Source: Kiloniella laminariae
GTDB taxonomy: Bacteria > Pseudomonadota > Alphaproteobacteria > Kiloniellales > Kiloniellaceae
Reading direction: 5' to 3'
Assembly (NCBI RefSeq): GCF_027214005.1
Contig: NZ_JAPWGY010000007.1
Span: forward strand, 107,660 to 171,659
Length of the DNA stretch: 64,000 bases
The stretch's first letter is position 1, and every line of letters begins with the position of its first letter. Below are positions 39,275 to 48,644 of this stretch, one piece after another. Under the pieces are notes generated by a model, which saw only the letters and a list, made by a program, of their open reading frames with translations, had not been told where the DNA came from and did no database searches. Position numbers and translations under genes: made by a program.

Positions 39275-39679
39275 ATGGCCAAAGAGCAGGTCGAATTCGA
39301 ACTCGTTTCACCAGAGAAGCTTCTTTTTTCCCAGAGTGTCGACATGGTTGTCGTCCCTGGTGAAGACGGGGACTTTGGTGTGCTGCCGCGTCACGCACCC
39401 ATGATCTCCACGGTTCGTCCGGGCGTGATCGCTATCTACTCTGGTAAAGAGGTCAGTGAGCGTATCTTCGTTGCTGGCGGATTTGCCGAGGTGACGGGAG
39501 AACGCTGTACTGTTCTAGCCGAGATCGCCCTGCGTGTTGGGGAAATTGATAAGGCAGCAGTCAAGCAGCAGCTCCAGGATGCAAAGGAAGATCTTTCCGA
39601 TGCTAAGGATGATGCTGCTCGTGACGCCGCAAGAAAACAGATCGGATTGTCTGAGGCCATGCTAAACGCTGCTGGCTGA
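39275..39679 (+). CDS. atpC: ATP synthase F1 subunit epsilon
   Basis: A 134-residue central-stalk subunit. The N-terminal beta-sandwich contains FELVSPEKLLFSQ, VVVPGEDGDFGVLPRHAP and VAGGFAEVTGERCTVLAE; the C-terminal helices (KQQLQDAKEDLSDAKDDAAR) are present. In alphaproteobacteria epsilon is only weakly inhibitory, a role taken over by zeta. ATG at 39275 follows AGGAAGAG; a TTG lies one codon before. It is the last gene of the operon, ended by a terminator. Confidence 0.96.
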   Translation: MAKEQVEFELVSPEKLLFSQSVDMVVVPGEDGDFGVLPRHAPMISTVRPGVIAIYSGKEVSERIFVAGGFAEVTGERCTVLAEIALRVGEIDKAAVKQQLQDAKEDLSDAKDDAARDAARKQIGLSEAMLNAAG

Positions 39680-39698
39680 TAAGACGATTATGATTTTG

Positions 39699-39727
39699 AA
39701 AAGCCCGGGCTGAGATGCTCGGGCTTT
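39699..39727 (+). terminator. Terminator of the atpHAGDC operon
   Basis: AAAAGCCCGGGC (39699-39710) pairs with GCTCGGGCTTTT (from 39716) around a TGAGAT loop with one G-T pair, and the right arm extends into a T-run ending at 39731. Confidence 0.9.
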
Positions 39728-39858
39728 TTTTATGCCGATTTTTCAGCTTTGCTGTATATTTTCTATGCTTGTTGTCCGGGAGTTGAATGACCTGGAGAGC
39801 GTTATCCACTTCACCCCGATCTGTTGTTCTGACAGGTTGCCAAACAAATGGAATTTTC

Positions 39859-40590
39859 ATGGATAGCTTGCTGGTACTGTTTCTCGATCCTGCGGCGTGG
39901 ATTGCCTTGGCCACGTTGATTGTGATGGAAGTTGTTCTGGGGATCGACAATCTTATCTTTGTCTCGATCCTGACCAATAAACTTCCGCAAGAACAGCGTA
40001 AAAAAGCTCGGGTTTTTGGGCTCAGTCTGGCTCTGGTTTTCCGCCTGGCATTGCTTGGCACCATTGCGTTTATTGTTCAGCTTGTAGAGCCTATTTTCAC
40101 TGTCTTCGAACAGGCCTTCTCCTGGCGCGATCTGATCCTGATTGCAGGGGGGCTTTTTCTGGTCTGGAAAGCGACAAACGAAATACACCATAGTATGAGC
40201 CCGGAAGAAAAGGATGATGGTCTTGGTGGAAAAGCGGTGAGCGGAATGACCGCTGTACTGGGACAAATTCTGGTGCTGGATCTGGTGTTTTCTATCGATA
40301 GTATTATTACGGCTGTGGGTATGACGCCTCATTTGCCGATTATGGTGATAGCGGTGATTGTTGCTGTCGCCGTGATGTTATTTGCGGCGACACCGCTGGC
40401 CAAGTTCATCGAAGCAAACCCGACGATTGTTATGCTGGCGCTCGGGTTCCTGCTGATGATCGGTATGGTGCTGATTGCCGATGGTTTCGGCGTACATGTG
40501 CCCAAAGGTTATATCTATGCGGCAATGGCATTCTCTGCCTTTGTCGAGATGCTCAATATGTTCGCGCGTAAACGGCGCAAAAAAGTGTAA
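39859..40590 (+). CDS. TerC family integral membrane protein
   Basis: A 243-residue protein with about seven membrane helices. The two family motifs with buried acidic residues are clear: [14 protein letters not shown] in helix 2 and [14 protein letters not shown] in the second half. A basic C-terminus (RKRRKKV) is cytoplasmic. TerC/Alx proteins are linked to manganese export or metalation of secreted enzymes; a tellurite role is not implied. Helix 1 begins right after [14 protein letters not shown], which supports the ATG at 39859 over the open frame upstream. The gene is monocistronic with a strong terminator. Confidence 0.9.
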   Translation: MDSLLVLFLDPAAWIALATLIVMEVVLGIDNLIFVSILTNKLPQEQRKKARVFGLSLALVFRLALLGTIAFIVQLVEPIFTVFEQAFSWRDLILIAGGLFLVWKATNEIHHSMSPEEKDDGLGGKAVSGMTAVLGQILVLDLVFSIDSIITAVGMTPHLPIMVIAVIVAVAVMLFAATPLAKFIEANPTIVMLALGFLLMIGMVLIADGFGVHVPKGYIYAAMAFSAFVEMLNMFARKRRKKV

Positions 40591-40622
40591 ATCTAGCGCT
40601 TGGATACAATAGCCTGACCTTT

Positions 40623-40664
40623 CAAGAATCAAACAGGCCGCTTCAGCGGCCTGTTTGATTCTTG
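40623..40664. terminator. Long perfect hairpin between terC and the PhnA gene
   Basis: CAAGAATCAAACAGGCCGCT (40623-40642) is perfectly complementary to 40645-40664; in practice 18 pairs form around a TTCA loop. It separates convergent genes and has A/T-rich outer arms on both sides, so it can work as a bidirectional terminator. Confidence 0.85.
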
Positions 40665-40697
40665 TTTGATGTTTGAGTGCCCTATGTTCTGTCGTGA

Positions 40698-41276
40698 TCA
40701 GGATTTTTTGACAAATTTGGTCAGAATAACGATCTGCTGCCCGCTGACTCGTCCTTCGATCTGTTCGGGATTGCCCTGTACAAGCGAGATACCCCGCACA
40801 GCAGTCCCGCGTTTGGCCGTGAAATTGGCACCCTTGACGTTAAGGTCCTTGATCAAGGTGACGGTATCGCCGGAAAGAAGTTCTGCGCCGTTTGAATCGA
40901 GGTGCTTTTCATCGGTATCATTGTCGCCACTGTTGCCATTGGCTTGTGCCCAGGCCAGAGTTTCATCATCCAGATACAATTGGGCAAGAAGATCCTGAGC
41001 CCAGACTTCATCGCTGAGACGGGACAACATTCGCCAGGCCACGACCTGAACGGCGGGAACCGGGGTCCACATGCTGTCATTGAGGCAGCGCCAGTGGTTG
41101 GTATCAAGCGCATCATCGCTCTCGATTTGTCCATGGCAGGTGGCACAGGCAAGAACAGATTGTTCGGCTGAATGATCCGAAGTCGGGGGGACGGTGTAGA
41201 CCGTCAGGCTGTCAGAAGCGCCGCAGAGCTCACATTTTGTTTCACTACGTGCGTGTAATTCCTGTTCAGTCGTCAT
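40698..41276 (-). CDS. PhnA/YjdM domain protein
   Basis: A 192-residue protein. The N-terminal zinc ribbon has CELCG and CATCHGQIES. The C-terminal PhnA domain reads LDSNGAELLSGDTVTLIKDL, then VKGANFTAKRGTAVRGISLV and IEGRVSGQQIVILTKFVKKS. Despite the name, PhnA/YjdM is not needed for phosphonate breakdown in E. coli, and no phn genes are present here. The linker near residues 110-125 (ANGNSGDNDTDEKH) looks disordered. It is convergent with terC. Confidence 0.9.
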   Translation of the reverse strand: MTTEQELHARSETKCELCGASDSLTVYTVPPTSDHSAEQSVLACATCHGQIESDDALDTNHWRCLNDSMWTPVPAVQVVAWRMLSRLSDEVWAQDLLAQLYLDDETLAWAQANGNSGDNDTDEKHLDSNGAELLSGDTVTLIKDLNVKGANFTAKRGTAVRGISLVQGNPEQIEGRVSGQQIVILTKFVKKS

Positions 41277-41500
41277 CGATCACTTACTCTTATTGTTGGA
41301 CGTGTACAGTATCGGTTGTACAAAAAGTCGGCCACCATAACAGTCGTTCCCCCGTGGAACAACGAGGAGGTGGTATCAGGAGAAATTGCGAACCCCGGGC
41401 AAGGGTTTTGAGTTCCAAGTTTCTATCAATATCAGTATGATCTCTAAAACTGGCAAAGGGGATAGGTGTACCTGCACCCGTATTAGAAATTGAGGCGGTG

Positions 41501-42403
41501 ATGGCTTTTACAATACGACAGCTTCAGTTCTTTGTCGCAGTGTCTGAAGAAGGAACGGTCTCCGGGGCGGCAAGAGCCTTGTCAATTTCACAGTCATCCG
41601 TCACGGAGGCCGTAAAGTCCCTGGAAGCAGATCTGGGAGTGGAGTTATTCCTGAGGCGATCGCGCAGTTTGGAAATCACGCATGTGGGGCATCAGTTTTT
41701 GCGGCATGCCCAGAAAATTCTTGCCGATGTTTCTGATGCGCGATTGTTGTTCGAGGCTGATCCAAAATCAAAAACCGGAAAGCTGTCGTTGGGCGTCACC
41801 TCTCTGGTTGCCGGGTATGTTCTCTCTGAAATTCTCTCGCGGTTTCGCCGGGCTTACCCCCAGGTAGAGGTGTCGGCAATCGAAGACAACGGAGAATATC
41901 TTGAACATCTGCTGATCGGTGGAGAGCTGGATGTTGCCGTTCTGGTGACATCAAGCCTGCACAATCGCGGTGCCCTGCAAGTGGAAACACTCGAGGTTTC
42001 TCCCTATCGTCTGTGGCTGCCTATGGGGCATGAGCTTGCAGGTAAAGAAGCCATCTCAATCGAAGACGTCGCGGCTGAACCCCTGATCATGTTATCTGTC
42101 GATGAGATTGAGGAAAGTACCTCTGCCTTGCTGTCTTCTCTCGGGACTCGCCCCAATGTGGCCTTCAGAACCCGTTCAGTCGAAGCTGTTCGAAGCCTTG
42201 TGGCAACGGGTGCCGGCGTGGCTCTGCTGCCAAACCTTGTGTACAGACCCTGGTCTCTGGAAGGGGATCGCATTGAAATCCGAGATGTTTCCGGAGACCT
42301 TCCGGCTGTACAGGTTGGCCTGGCCTGGCGTCGGGGCGCGCCATTGAGCGATATCAGTCGCGATTTTATCAGAACGGCACAAACATCCCTTTCTTTCAAA
42401 TAG
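41501..42403 (+). CDS. LysR-family transcriptional regulator
   Basis: A 300-residue regulator. The N-terminal winged HTH (residues 1-60) contains TIRQLQFFVAVSEEGTVSGA, ARALSISQSSVTEAVKSLEA and LGVELFLRRSR. The effector domain (about 90-298) shows the usual two-lobe pattern, ending in ATGAGVALLPNLVYRPW. GAGG lies five bases before the ATG at 41501. It precedes a ydcSTUV-patD-like operon on the same strand, whereas the E. coli ydc operon has a MocR-type YdcR. It probably activates that operon, with an 11-bp inverted repeat lying between the two. Confidence 0.92.
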   Translation: MAFTIRQLQFFVAVSEEGTVSGAARALSISQSSVTEAVKSLEADLGVELFLRRSRSLEITHVGHQFLRHAQKILADVSDARLLFEADPKSKTGKLSLGVTSLVAGYVLSEILSRFRRAYPQVEVSAIEDNGEYLEHLLIGGELDVAVLVTSSLHNRGALQVETLEVSPYRLWLPMGHELAGKEAISIEDVAAEPLIMLSVDEIEESTSALLSSLGTRPNVAFRTRSVEAVRSLVATGAGVALLPNLVYRPWSLEGDRIEIRDVSGDLPAVQVGLAWRRGAPLSDISRDFIRTAQTSLSFK

Positions 42404-42406
42404 TTG

Positions 42407-42437
42407 TTAGTGATATCGGAAAAACAGATATCACTAA
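42407..42437. promoter_or_regulatory. 11-bp perfect inverted repeat between the LysR gene and the ydcS-like gene
   Basis: TTAGTGATATC (42407-42417) and GATATCACTAA (42427-42437) are perfect complements with a nine-base spacer. It starts three bases after the LysR stop and lies 110 bases upstream of the ydcS-like start. It lacks a T-run, so an operator for the LysR protein is at least as likely as a terminator. Confidence 0.5.
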
Positions 42438-42546
42438 TCTGTATTTTGAGATTGCGAATATTCCCGGTGAGCAGAGACTGGAAAAAAACGAATCATAAAA
42501 TGGGAGCACAAGCTCCGTCATTCGTGTTTCAACGGGAGTAATTCAC

Positions 42547-43692
42547 ATGAACAGGAAGATTGTATACGGGGTAATGGCTCTGTCACTTTTGTCGACAAGT
42601 CCGGGTTTTGCAGCGTCGGTCGGTGAAAGCGAAGGTCAGGTAAACATAGTTGCATGGCCTGGCTATATCGAACGGGGCGAGACGGATAAAGCCTTTGACT
42701 GGGTGACGAAATTCGAAACAGCCAGTGGCTGTAAGGTTAATGTCAAAACGGCGAATACTTCTGACGAGATGGTTGCCCTGATGAACGAGGGTGGCTTTGA
42801 TCTTGTGACAGCGTCGGGGGATGCTTCCCTGAGGCTGATCGCGGGAAAAAGAGTTCAGGAGATTGATACAGATCTTATTCCAAGCTGGGCCACAGTCGAT
42901 GACCGTCTGAAGTCTGCACCTTGGCATACAGTCGGCGGCAAACACTATGGGACGCCCTACATGTGGGGACCAAATGTGTTGATGTATAACAGCAAGGTTT
43001 TCACCGCCGCGCCGGAGAGCTGGTCGATTGTATTTGAAGAGACGACCTTACCGGATGGCAAATCGAATCTCGGCCGTGTGCAGGCTTATGATGGCCCGAT
43101 TCATATCGCGGATGCCGCAAACTATCTTATGTTCCACAAGCCGGAACTCGGTATTAAAAGCCCCTACGAACTGAACCAGGAGCAGTATGATGCTGCGCTG
43201 AACCTTTTGCGTGACCAGCGCAAGCTGGTCGGACGTTACTGGCATGATGCTTTTATCCAGATGGATGATTTTAAAAACGAAGGTGTTGTCGCTTCAGGAT
43301 CCTGGCCGTTTCAGGTGAATATCCTTGCAAGTGAGGGGCAACCCGTTGCATCCGTCATTCCCAAAGAAGGGGCAACAGGCTGGGCGGATACAACCATGAT
43401 GCACAGCGAAGCCGCCAATCCGAACTGTGCTTATAAATGGATGGAACATACTTTGTCATCGAACCTGCAGAGTGATCTGGCGGTTTGGTTCGGGGCCAAT
43501 CCATCGGTCCCTGCCGCCTGTACCAATGGAAGTGGCATGTTGACCAAAGAAGGATGTTCCACGAACGGTTTTGATGATTTTGACCAGATCAAGTTTTGGC
43601 AAACCCCGGTATCCAAGTGCGAGAGTCAGGGAGAATGCGTTCCCTATTACCGATGGGTTTCTGATTATATCGGTGTGATTGGCGGGCGGTAA
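42547..43692 (+). CDS. ABC transporter substrate-binding protein, YdcS/PotD-like (polyamine type)
   Basis: A 381-residue periplasmic protein, the same length as E. coli YdcS. It has a signal peptide (about 1-22, ending GFAA), then QVNIVAWPGYIERGETDKAF, the YdcS-like start. Segments GGFDLVTASGDASLRLI and KHYGTPYMWGPNVLMYN fit the PotD fold. Six Cys residues in the C-terminal part suggest disulfides. It should bind putrescine or a related polyamine for the adjacent ATPase and permeases. A GC-rich hairpin follows the gene and may protect its message so that more binding protein than carrier is made. Confidence 0.9.
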   Translation: MNRKIVYGVMALSLLSTSPGFAASVGESEGQVNIVAWPGYIERGETDKAFDWVTKFETASGCKVNVKTANTSDEMVALMNEGGFDLVTASGDASLRLIAGKRVQEIDTDLIPSWATVDDRLKSAPWHTVGGKHYGTPYMWGPNVLMYNSKVFTAAPESWSIVFEETTLPDGKSNLGRVQAYDGPIHIADAANYLMFHKPELGIKSPYELNQEQYDAALNLLRDQRKLVGRYWHDAFIQMDDFKNEGVVASGSWPFQVNILASEGQPVASVIPKEGATGWADTTMMHSEAANPNCAYKWMEHTLSSNLQSDLAVWFGANPSVPAACTNGSGMLTKEGCSTNGFDDFDQIKFWQTPVSKCESQGECVPYYRWVSDYIGVIGGR

Positions 43693-43720
43693 TAGCCTTT
43701 CCAGATATCCTTTGAACAAC

Positions 43721-43745
43721 TCCTGCCCGGTGACGCCGGGCAGGA
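43721..43745 (+). promoter_or_regulatory. Intercistronic hairpin after the ydcS-like gene
   Basis: TCCTGCCCGG (43721-43730) pairs perfectly with CCGGGCAGGA (43736-43745) around a five-base loop, with no T-run. Such hairpins behind a binding-protein gene usually act as mRNA stabilisers or partial terminators. Confidence 0.7.
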
Positions 43746-43769
43746 CCCAGAAAGTTGACTGGTTAATCG

Positions 43770-44765
43770 ATGACTGTTGCGGTGGAATTTAAGAAAGTCT
43801 CTCGTCATTTTGGCGCTGTGAAGGCTGTTGACGAGGTTGATCTTAAAATCGACGAGGGAAGTTTTTTTGCCATGCTTGGCCCGTCCGGATCTGGCAAGAC
43901 TACCAGTTTGCGTCTGATATCAGGTTTTGATCAACCCTCAGCGGGATCGATACATATTTTCGGAGAAGCCTGCGAAACAGCGCCGCCAAACCGTCGTCCA
44001 GTAAACACCGTGTTTCAGGACTATGCCTTGTTCCCGCATCTGAGTATTCGCGACAATGTTGCTTATGGATTGATGGTTCGGGGGGTGAGAAAAAATCTCC
44101 GGCATCAGGAAGCTGACGAGATGCTCTCGCTGGTGAAGCTGGACAATTTTGGTGATCGCAAGCCGGCCCAGCTTTCCGGGGGGCAACGCCAACGGGTTGC
44201 CCTGGCTCGGGCTCTGGTCAACAAACCACGGGTACTGCTGCTGGATGAGCCTTTAGGCGCTCTGGATCTGAAACTGCGCGAGCAGATGCAAGAGGAACTC
44301 AAGGCGCTTCAACAACGTCTGGGTATTACCTTTGTCTTTGTCACACATGATCAGACGGAAGCTCTGTCCATGGCGGACAAAATAGCTGTGTTTAATGCCG
44401 GCGGCATTGTCCAGATTGGTACACCGGAAGAGGTTTATCATCGTCCGAGAACAAAATTTGTCGCCGATTTTGTTGGCTCATCTAACCTTGTCCCGCCCCA
44501 GATCAGTCTTGACCTGGGCGGGCAGTCTTGCTGGTCCAGTTTGAAGCCTGAAGCCTTAACCCTGACAAAGCAGGAGGGGGCGAAGGTTGTCGGCACAGTA
44601 AAAAGCATCAGGTATCTTGGGGCGACAAACCGGGTAATGATACAGGTTGGTGAAACCGAACTTTCGGCTTTGTTGTCGAACACGGCAGATCACTGGACCA
44701 GGGGTGATTTTGTTGGTTTGCAGGTAAAACCTGGGGCTCTTTATGCTATGGAAGAGAACACATGA
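43770..44765 (+). CDS. ABC transporter ATP-binding protein, YdcT/PotA-like
   Basis: A 331-residue ATPase. Walker A is LGPSGSGKTTSLRLI, the ABC signature is QLSGGQRQRVALARAL, Walker B is VLLLDEPLGALD, and the switch His is in FVTHDQTEAL. A C-terminal TOBE domain (about 265-330) is present, as in PotA. It powers uptake through the two permeases encoded next. The stop overlaps the first permease start by ATGA. Confidence 0.95.
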   Translation: MTVAVEFKKVSRHFGAVKAVDEVDLKIDEGSFFAMLGPSGSGKTTSLRLISGFDQPSAGSIHIFGEACETAPPNRRPVNTVFQDYALFPHLSIRDNVAYGLMVRGVRKNLRHQEADEMLSLVKLDNFGDRKPAQLSGGQRQRVALARALVNKPRVLLLDEPLGALDLKLREQMQEELKALQQRLGITFVFVTHDQTEALSMADKIAVFNAGGIVQIGTPEEVYHRPRTKFVADFVGSSNLVPPQISLDLGGQSCWSSLKPEALTLTKQEGAKVVGTVKSIRYLGATNRVMIQVGETELSALLSNTADHWTRGDFVGLQVKPGALYAMEENT

Positions 44766-45712
44766 GCAGGGCCTTCACCGTGCAACCCGGTTCTGTGCAC
44801 ACGGGCGTGGCAGGGCGATTGTCGGATCTTTTCTGGCGGCGGCCAAAGCTGTTGCTGGCGCTTATGCTGGCACCGCCATTGTTGTGGCTCGGTATTATTT
44901 ATGTGGGTTCGCTCTTTTCGCTTCTCCTGCAGAGCTTCTTTTCCATCGACGAGTTTTCAGGATTGATACAGTACGAATTCACCCTGAAAACCTATCGGGA
45001 ACTGTTGCGTCCTGCCAACTATGACATCATTTTGCGCACAACCCTTATGGCAGCGGCTGTGACGCTAGCCTCTGTCGTTATTGCTTTCCCGATTTCCTAT
45101 TTTGCGGCCCGTTATGCCCGGGGGCGCATGAAGGCGATATTCTATCTGGGGGTGATGCTGCCGCTTTGGTCGAGCTATCTGGTCAAGGTCTATGCCTGGA
45201 AACTGATTTTGGCCAAAGAGGGTATTTTGTCGTGGTTTTTTGATTCAGTGGGATTGATGCCGGTACTTGAGGCTGTTCTGGCTCTTCCGGTTATTGGGGG
45301 GAACTCGCTGTCTGTCAGTTATATCGGTACTTTTCTGGTCTTCCTTTATGTATGGCTGCCTTTCATGATTTTACCTATTCAGGCTTCGCTGGAACGGGTG
45401 CCCGCGAATTTACTCGAGGCATCCGGAGACCTCGGGGCATCACAGGGGCAAACATTCAGATATGTCGTGTTACCTCTGGCCTTGCCCGGGATTGTTGCAG
45501 GTTCAATCTTTACCTTCTCGCTGACCCTTGGTGACTACATTATTCCCCAGATTGTCGGATCATCGCGTCTCTTCATCGGGCAGGCTGTGTATGCCCATCA
45601 GGGGACAGCAGGTAATATCCCCCTCGCTGCAGCTTTTGCGGTAGTTCCTATTATTATCATGGCTTTTTATCTCTGGATGGCCAAACGGAAGGGAGCTTTT
45701 GATGCGCTCTGA
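44762..45712 (+). CDS. ABC transporter permease, YdcU/PotB-like
   Basis: A 316-residue inner-membrane protein with about six helices, the first at residues 30-60. The EAA loop that docks to the ATPase reads [20 protein letters not shown]. It is translationally coupled to the ATPase gene by ATGA and overlaps the next permease by 11 bases. Sequence and position match the first permease of the polyamine ABC family. Confidence 0.94.
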   Translation: MSRAFTVQPGSVHTGVAGRLSDLFWRRPKLLLALMLAPPLLWLGIIYVGSLFSLLLQSFFSIDEFSGLIQYEFTLKTYRELLRPANYDIILRTTLMAAAVTLASVVIAFPISYFAARYARGRMKAIFYLGVMLPLWSSYLVKVYAWKLILAKEGILSWFFDSVGLMPVLEAVLALPVIGGNSLSVSYIGTFLVFLYVWLPFMILPIQASLERVPANLLEASGDLGASQGQTFRYVVLPLALPGIVAGSIFTFSLTLGDYIIPQIVGSSRLFIGQAVYAHQGTAGNIPLAAAFAVVPIIIMAFYLWMAKRKGAFDAL

Positions 45713-46511
45713 TCAACGTTCCTCCAAGTGGCTCAAGCTGGCGGCGATCGCGGGTTTACTCTTTTTGCATCTGCCTTTGGCACTGATTTTCCTCTACGCC
45801 TTTACGACCGAAGCGACGAGTTATCAGTTTCCCCCCCCAGGCCTGACACTGGACTGGTTTGAGGTGACCTGGAATCGGGCTGATGTCTGGGAAGCTTTGG
45901 GCCTGTCAGTCAAGGTGGCCTCGATCTCAACTGTTATAGCGCTGGTTTTGGGTACGCTTTGCGCTGCTGCAGTATCCAGATCCCGGTTTTTTGGACGGGA
46001 AGCCATCTCACTTCTGGTTATCCTGCCTATTGCGCTGCCGGGGATTGTAACCGGGATTTCCTTGCGCTCGGCTTTCAATCTTGCGGATATACCCTATTCG
46101 ACCCTGACGATTATTCTCGGGCATGCCACCTTTTGTGTGGTGGTTGTCTACAACAATGCTGTCGCCCGGTTTCGTCGGCTTTCGGCCTCGATGATTGAGG
46201 CGTCGATGGATCTGGGGGCGAACAGCTTTCAGACCTTCCGCTATATCGTTTTGCCAAATATCGCCACGGCAATGCTTGCAGGGGGAATGCTGGCCTTCGC
46301 ACTTTCTTTCGATGAAGTCATTGTAACGACGTTCACCGCAGGCCAACAGGCTACCTTGCCGATCTGGATGCTGGAGGAACTGGTTCGTCCGCGGCAACGC
46401 CCGGTAACCAACGTTGTGGCCATGGTCGTGGTTCTGGTCACTTTTTTACCCATTCTTGGTGCCTACTACCTGACCCGGAGTGGAACCGATACGGCCGGAG
46501 CCGGAAAATAA
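45702..46511 (+). CDS. ABC transporter permease, YdcV/PotC-like
   Basis: A 269-residue permease with about six helices. The EAA loop is [33 protein letters not shown] near the C-terminus is typical of PotC-like proteins. It starts inside the previous gene. A run of eight C at 45831-45838 encodes Pro-Pro-Pro in the first periplasmic loop. It forms the channel with the preceding permease. Confidence 0.94.
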   Translation: MRSDQRSSKWLKLAAIAGLLFLHLPLALIFLYAFTTEATSYQFPPPGLTLDWFEVTWNRADVWEALGLSVKVASISTVIALVLGTLCAAAVSRSRFFGREAISLLVILPIALPGIVTGISLRSAFNLADIPYSTLTIILGHATFCVVVVYNNAVARFRRLSASMIEASMDLGANSFQTFRYIVLPNIATAMLAGGMLAFALSFDEVIVTTFTAGQQATLPIWMLEELVRPRQRPVTNVVAMVVVLVTFLPILGAYYLTRSGTDTAGAGK

Positions 46512-46535
46512 CCAATTCTAAGGGAGATACTTGTC

Positions 46536-47960
46536 ATGGACACAAAGCTGTTGATTGGGGGCCGGTTCGAGGAAGGTACGGAAACTGCCGAGTTGGTGCT
46601 TAACCCGAGAACGGGAGAAACCATCCTGGAATTGCCAGAGGCTTCGGCCTCGCAAGTTGATGCGGCCGTCGATTCCGCTGCCAAGGCTTTTGCCAGTTGG
46701 TCCCGGACTTCCCCGGCGGAAAGAGCAGGATGCCTGTTGCGAATTGCCGAACGGATTGAGGCGGAAGCTGTGAACTTTGCTCTGCTGGAATCCCTGAACT
46801 GCGGCAAGCCGATCAGCCGGGTAACGGAAGATGAAATCCCCGGTGTTGTCGATACCTACCGTTTTTTTGCCGGGGCGGTACGATGTGTCACCGGGGCAGC
46901 CGCAGGTGAATATCTTCCAGGGTTCACCTCAATGGTTCGTCGTGACCCCATCGGGGTTGTCGCCTCGATTGCTCCCTGGAATTATCCTTTGATGATGATG
47001 GCCTGGAAGTTGGCCCCTGCCATTGCCGGGGGAAATACAGTGGTCTTTAAACCCTCGGAACAAACCCCATTAACTGCTTTGAAGATGGCAAAAATTCTGG
47101 CGGAAGAGCTTCCTGAGGGGGTGGTGAATATTGTTCCCGGGCGAGGAGCGACAGTTGGGAATCAGCTGATCAACCACAAGAAAGTAGATATGATTTCCCT
47201 GACTGGTGACGTGGCAACAGGTAAAAAAATGTTGCAGGCCGCTTCCTATTCCGTAAAGCGGACACACCTTGAGCTTGGCGGGAAGGCACCCGTTATCGTC
47301 TTTGATGACGCATCTTTGTCTGACGTAGTCGAGGGCCTGCAGGCCTTTGGTTATTACAATGCCGGGCAGGATTGTACGGCGGCGTGCCGCGTTTATGCGA
47401 GTGACAAGATCTATGACAATCTGGTTGCCGATCTTTCATCGGCGGCGGATGCAATCAAGTACGATTTGAAAGATGATACGGAAAACGAAATCGGTCCCCT
47501 GATTTCCGGCCGCCAAAGAGACCGGGTCGCCAGTTTTGTCGAGCGGGCACGAGAACTCAGCCATATTGAGGTGACTGCAGGGGGAGACACCCATGGTGAC
47601 AACGGGTTTTATTACAAACCAACAGTCATAGCCGGTGCATTGCAACAGGATGAAATTGTTCAACGGGAAGTCTTTGGACCGGTGATTTCCGTGACCCGTT
47701 TCTCGGATGTTGATGATGCTGTCAGCTGGGCGAATGATAGTGACTATGGTCTGGCATCTTCTGTCTGGACCAAGGATGTCGGACGGGCGATGGAAACTTC
47801 AGCGCGCCTTCGCTACGGCTGCACCTGGGTGAACACCCACTTTATGCTCACAACGGAAATGCCGCACGGCGGGTTAAAGCAGTCTGGTTATGGCAAGGAC
47901 ATGTCCATGTATGCACTGGAAGACTACACTGCCGTACGGCATGTCATGATCAAGCACTAG
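46536..47960 (+). CDS. patD: Aldehyde dehydrogenase, gamma-aminobutyraldehyde dehydrogenase (PatD/YdcW) type
   Basis: A 474-residue NAD-dependent aldehyde dehydrogenase, the length of E. coli Pat[20 protein letters not shown] and [13 protein letters not shown] bind cofactor; catalytic Glu lies in [13 protein letters not shown] and catalytic Cys in [13 protein letters not shown]. PatD oxidises 4-aminobutanal, from putrescine transamination, to GABA. Its position after YdcSTUV-like genes repeats the E. coli ydcSTUV-patD order and is the main support for the substrate call. No putrescine aminotransferase is visible in the window. Confidence 0.88.
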   Translation: MDTKLLIGGRFEEGTETAELVLNPRTGETILELPEASASQVDAAVDSAAKAFASWSRTSPAERAGCLLRIAERIEAEAVNFALLESLNCGKPISRVTEDEIPGVVDTYRFFAGAVRCVTGAAAGEYLPGFTSMVRRDPIGVVASIAPWNYPLMMMAWKLAPAIAGGNTVVFKPSEQTPLTALKMAKILAEELPEGVVNIVPGRGATVGNQLINHKKVDMISLTGDVATGKKMLQAASYSVKRTHLELGGKAPVIVFDDASLSDVVEGLQAFGYYNAGQDCTAACRVYASDKIYDNLVADLSSAADAIKYDLKDDTENEIGPLISGRQRDRVASFVERARELSHIEVTAGGDTHGDNGFYYKPTVIAGALQQDEIVQREVFGPVISVTRFSDVDDAVSWANDSDYGLASSVWTKDVGRAMETSARLRYGCTWVNTHFMLTTEMPHGGLKQSGYGKDMSMYALEDYTAVRHVMIKH

Positions 47961-48047
47961 GAGCCGACGTGTAAAAAAGGTTTTTCCCTGTGATAGGCGC
48001 TGTTAATCTAGCCAGATTATGGTGTTCATTTCTGCCGGAGACTGCAT

Positions 48048-48527
48048 ATGCCCTTTATGGAAATCACTCTTCTGAACGACGGCTGGGTGATTCGTCCCTG
48101 TGGTATTGATGATCTGGAAGAAGTGTCCAAGCTGGTATTGCAAGAAGCCCGGCGCAGCATCATTGAAGATTTTGATGAGGCAGGCTGGGAGGATTTTCAG
48201 GATTATCTGAGTTCGGAGCAGCTCCTGTACCGTCTGTCAACGGGCTCAAAAGGGCTGGTGTTGCAGGGAGAGGACGACAGGCTGGCAGGCTATGTCGAGG
48301 TTTCCGGAAACCAGATCCTGCTGTTTTTCGTATCAGAAAAGGCGCAGGGTCTGAATTTGGCTACCCGTCTGTTTGAAAAGCTCTGTGAAGGGCTCGCTCT
48401 GAAAGAGCTTTATGTCAATGCCTCGTCCAGGGGGCATGCGTTCTATTTGAAGCAGGGGTTCAAGGAACTGGGAGAGTGGCAGACTACGGCGGGGGTCAGA
48501 TACTGCCCGATGAGTTGGAGTTCTTGA
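48048..48527 (+). CDS. GNAT-family N-acetyltransferase
   Basis: A 159-residue protein with the GNAT fold. N-terminal WVIRPCGIDDLEEVSKLVL, a central strand GYVEVSGNQILLFFVSEKAQ leading to the CoA loop (GLNLATRLFEKLC), and C-terminal LYVNASSRGHAFYLKQGFKE are the conserved pieces. The usual Q/RxxGxG/A CoA loop is represented by KAQGLNLA, with Asn in place of the second Gly. The acceptor is unknown. GGAG lies eight bases before the ATG. Confidence 0.85.
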   Translation: MPFMEITLLNDGWVIRPCGIDDLEEVSKLVLQEARRSIIEDFDEAGWEDFQDYLSSEQLLYRLSTGSKGLVLQGEDDRLAGYVEVSGNQILLFFVSEKAQGLNLATRLFEKLCEGLALKELYVNASSRGHAFYLKQGFKELGEWQTTAGVRYCPMSWSS

Positions 48528-48644
48528 TCGCAAGATTGTCAGGGTGTGGATAAAACCCGACTTTATTTATAGTTGCCCATTCAATTGGATCTGCCCATGC
48601 TGCCATTAAACAAGACGATAAATCATCTTTTAAAGGCGTGAGAT

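Noticed and set aside
39859..40590. terC as a tellurite-resistance locus
   Set aside because: It stands alone with no other ter genes; TerC/Alx proteins are widespread metal-related membrane proteins.
40698..41276. PhnA gene as part of a phosphonate-degradation cluster
   Set aside because: No other phn genes are near, and the PhnA/YjdM protein is not required for phosphonate use.
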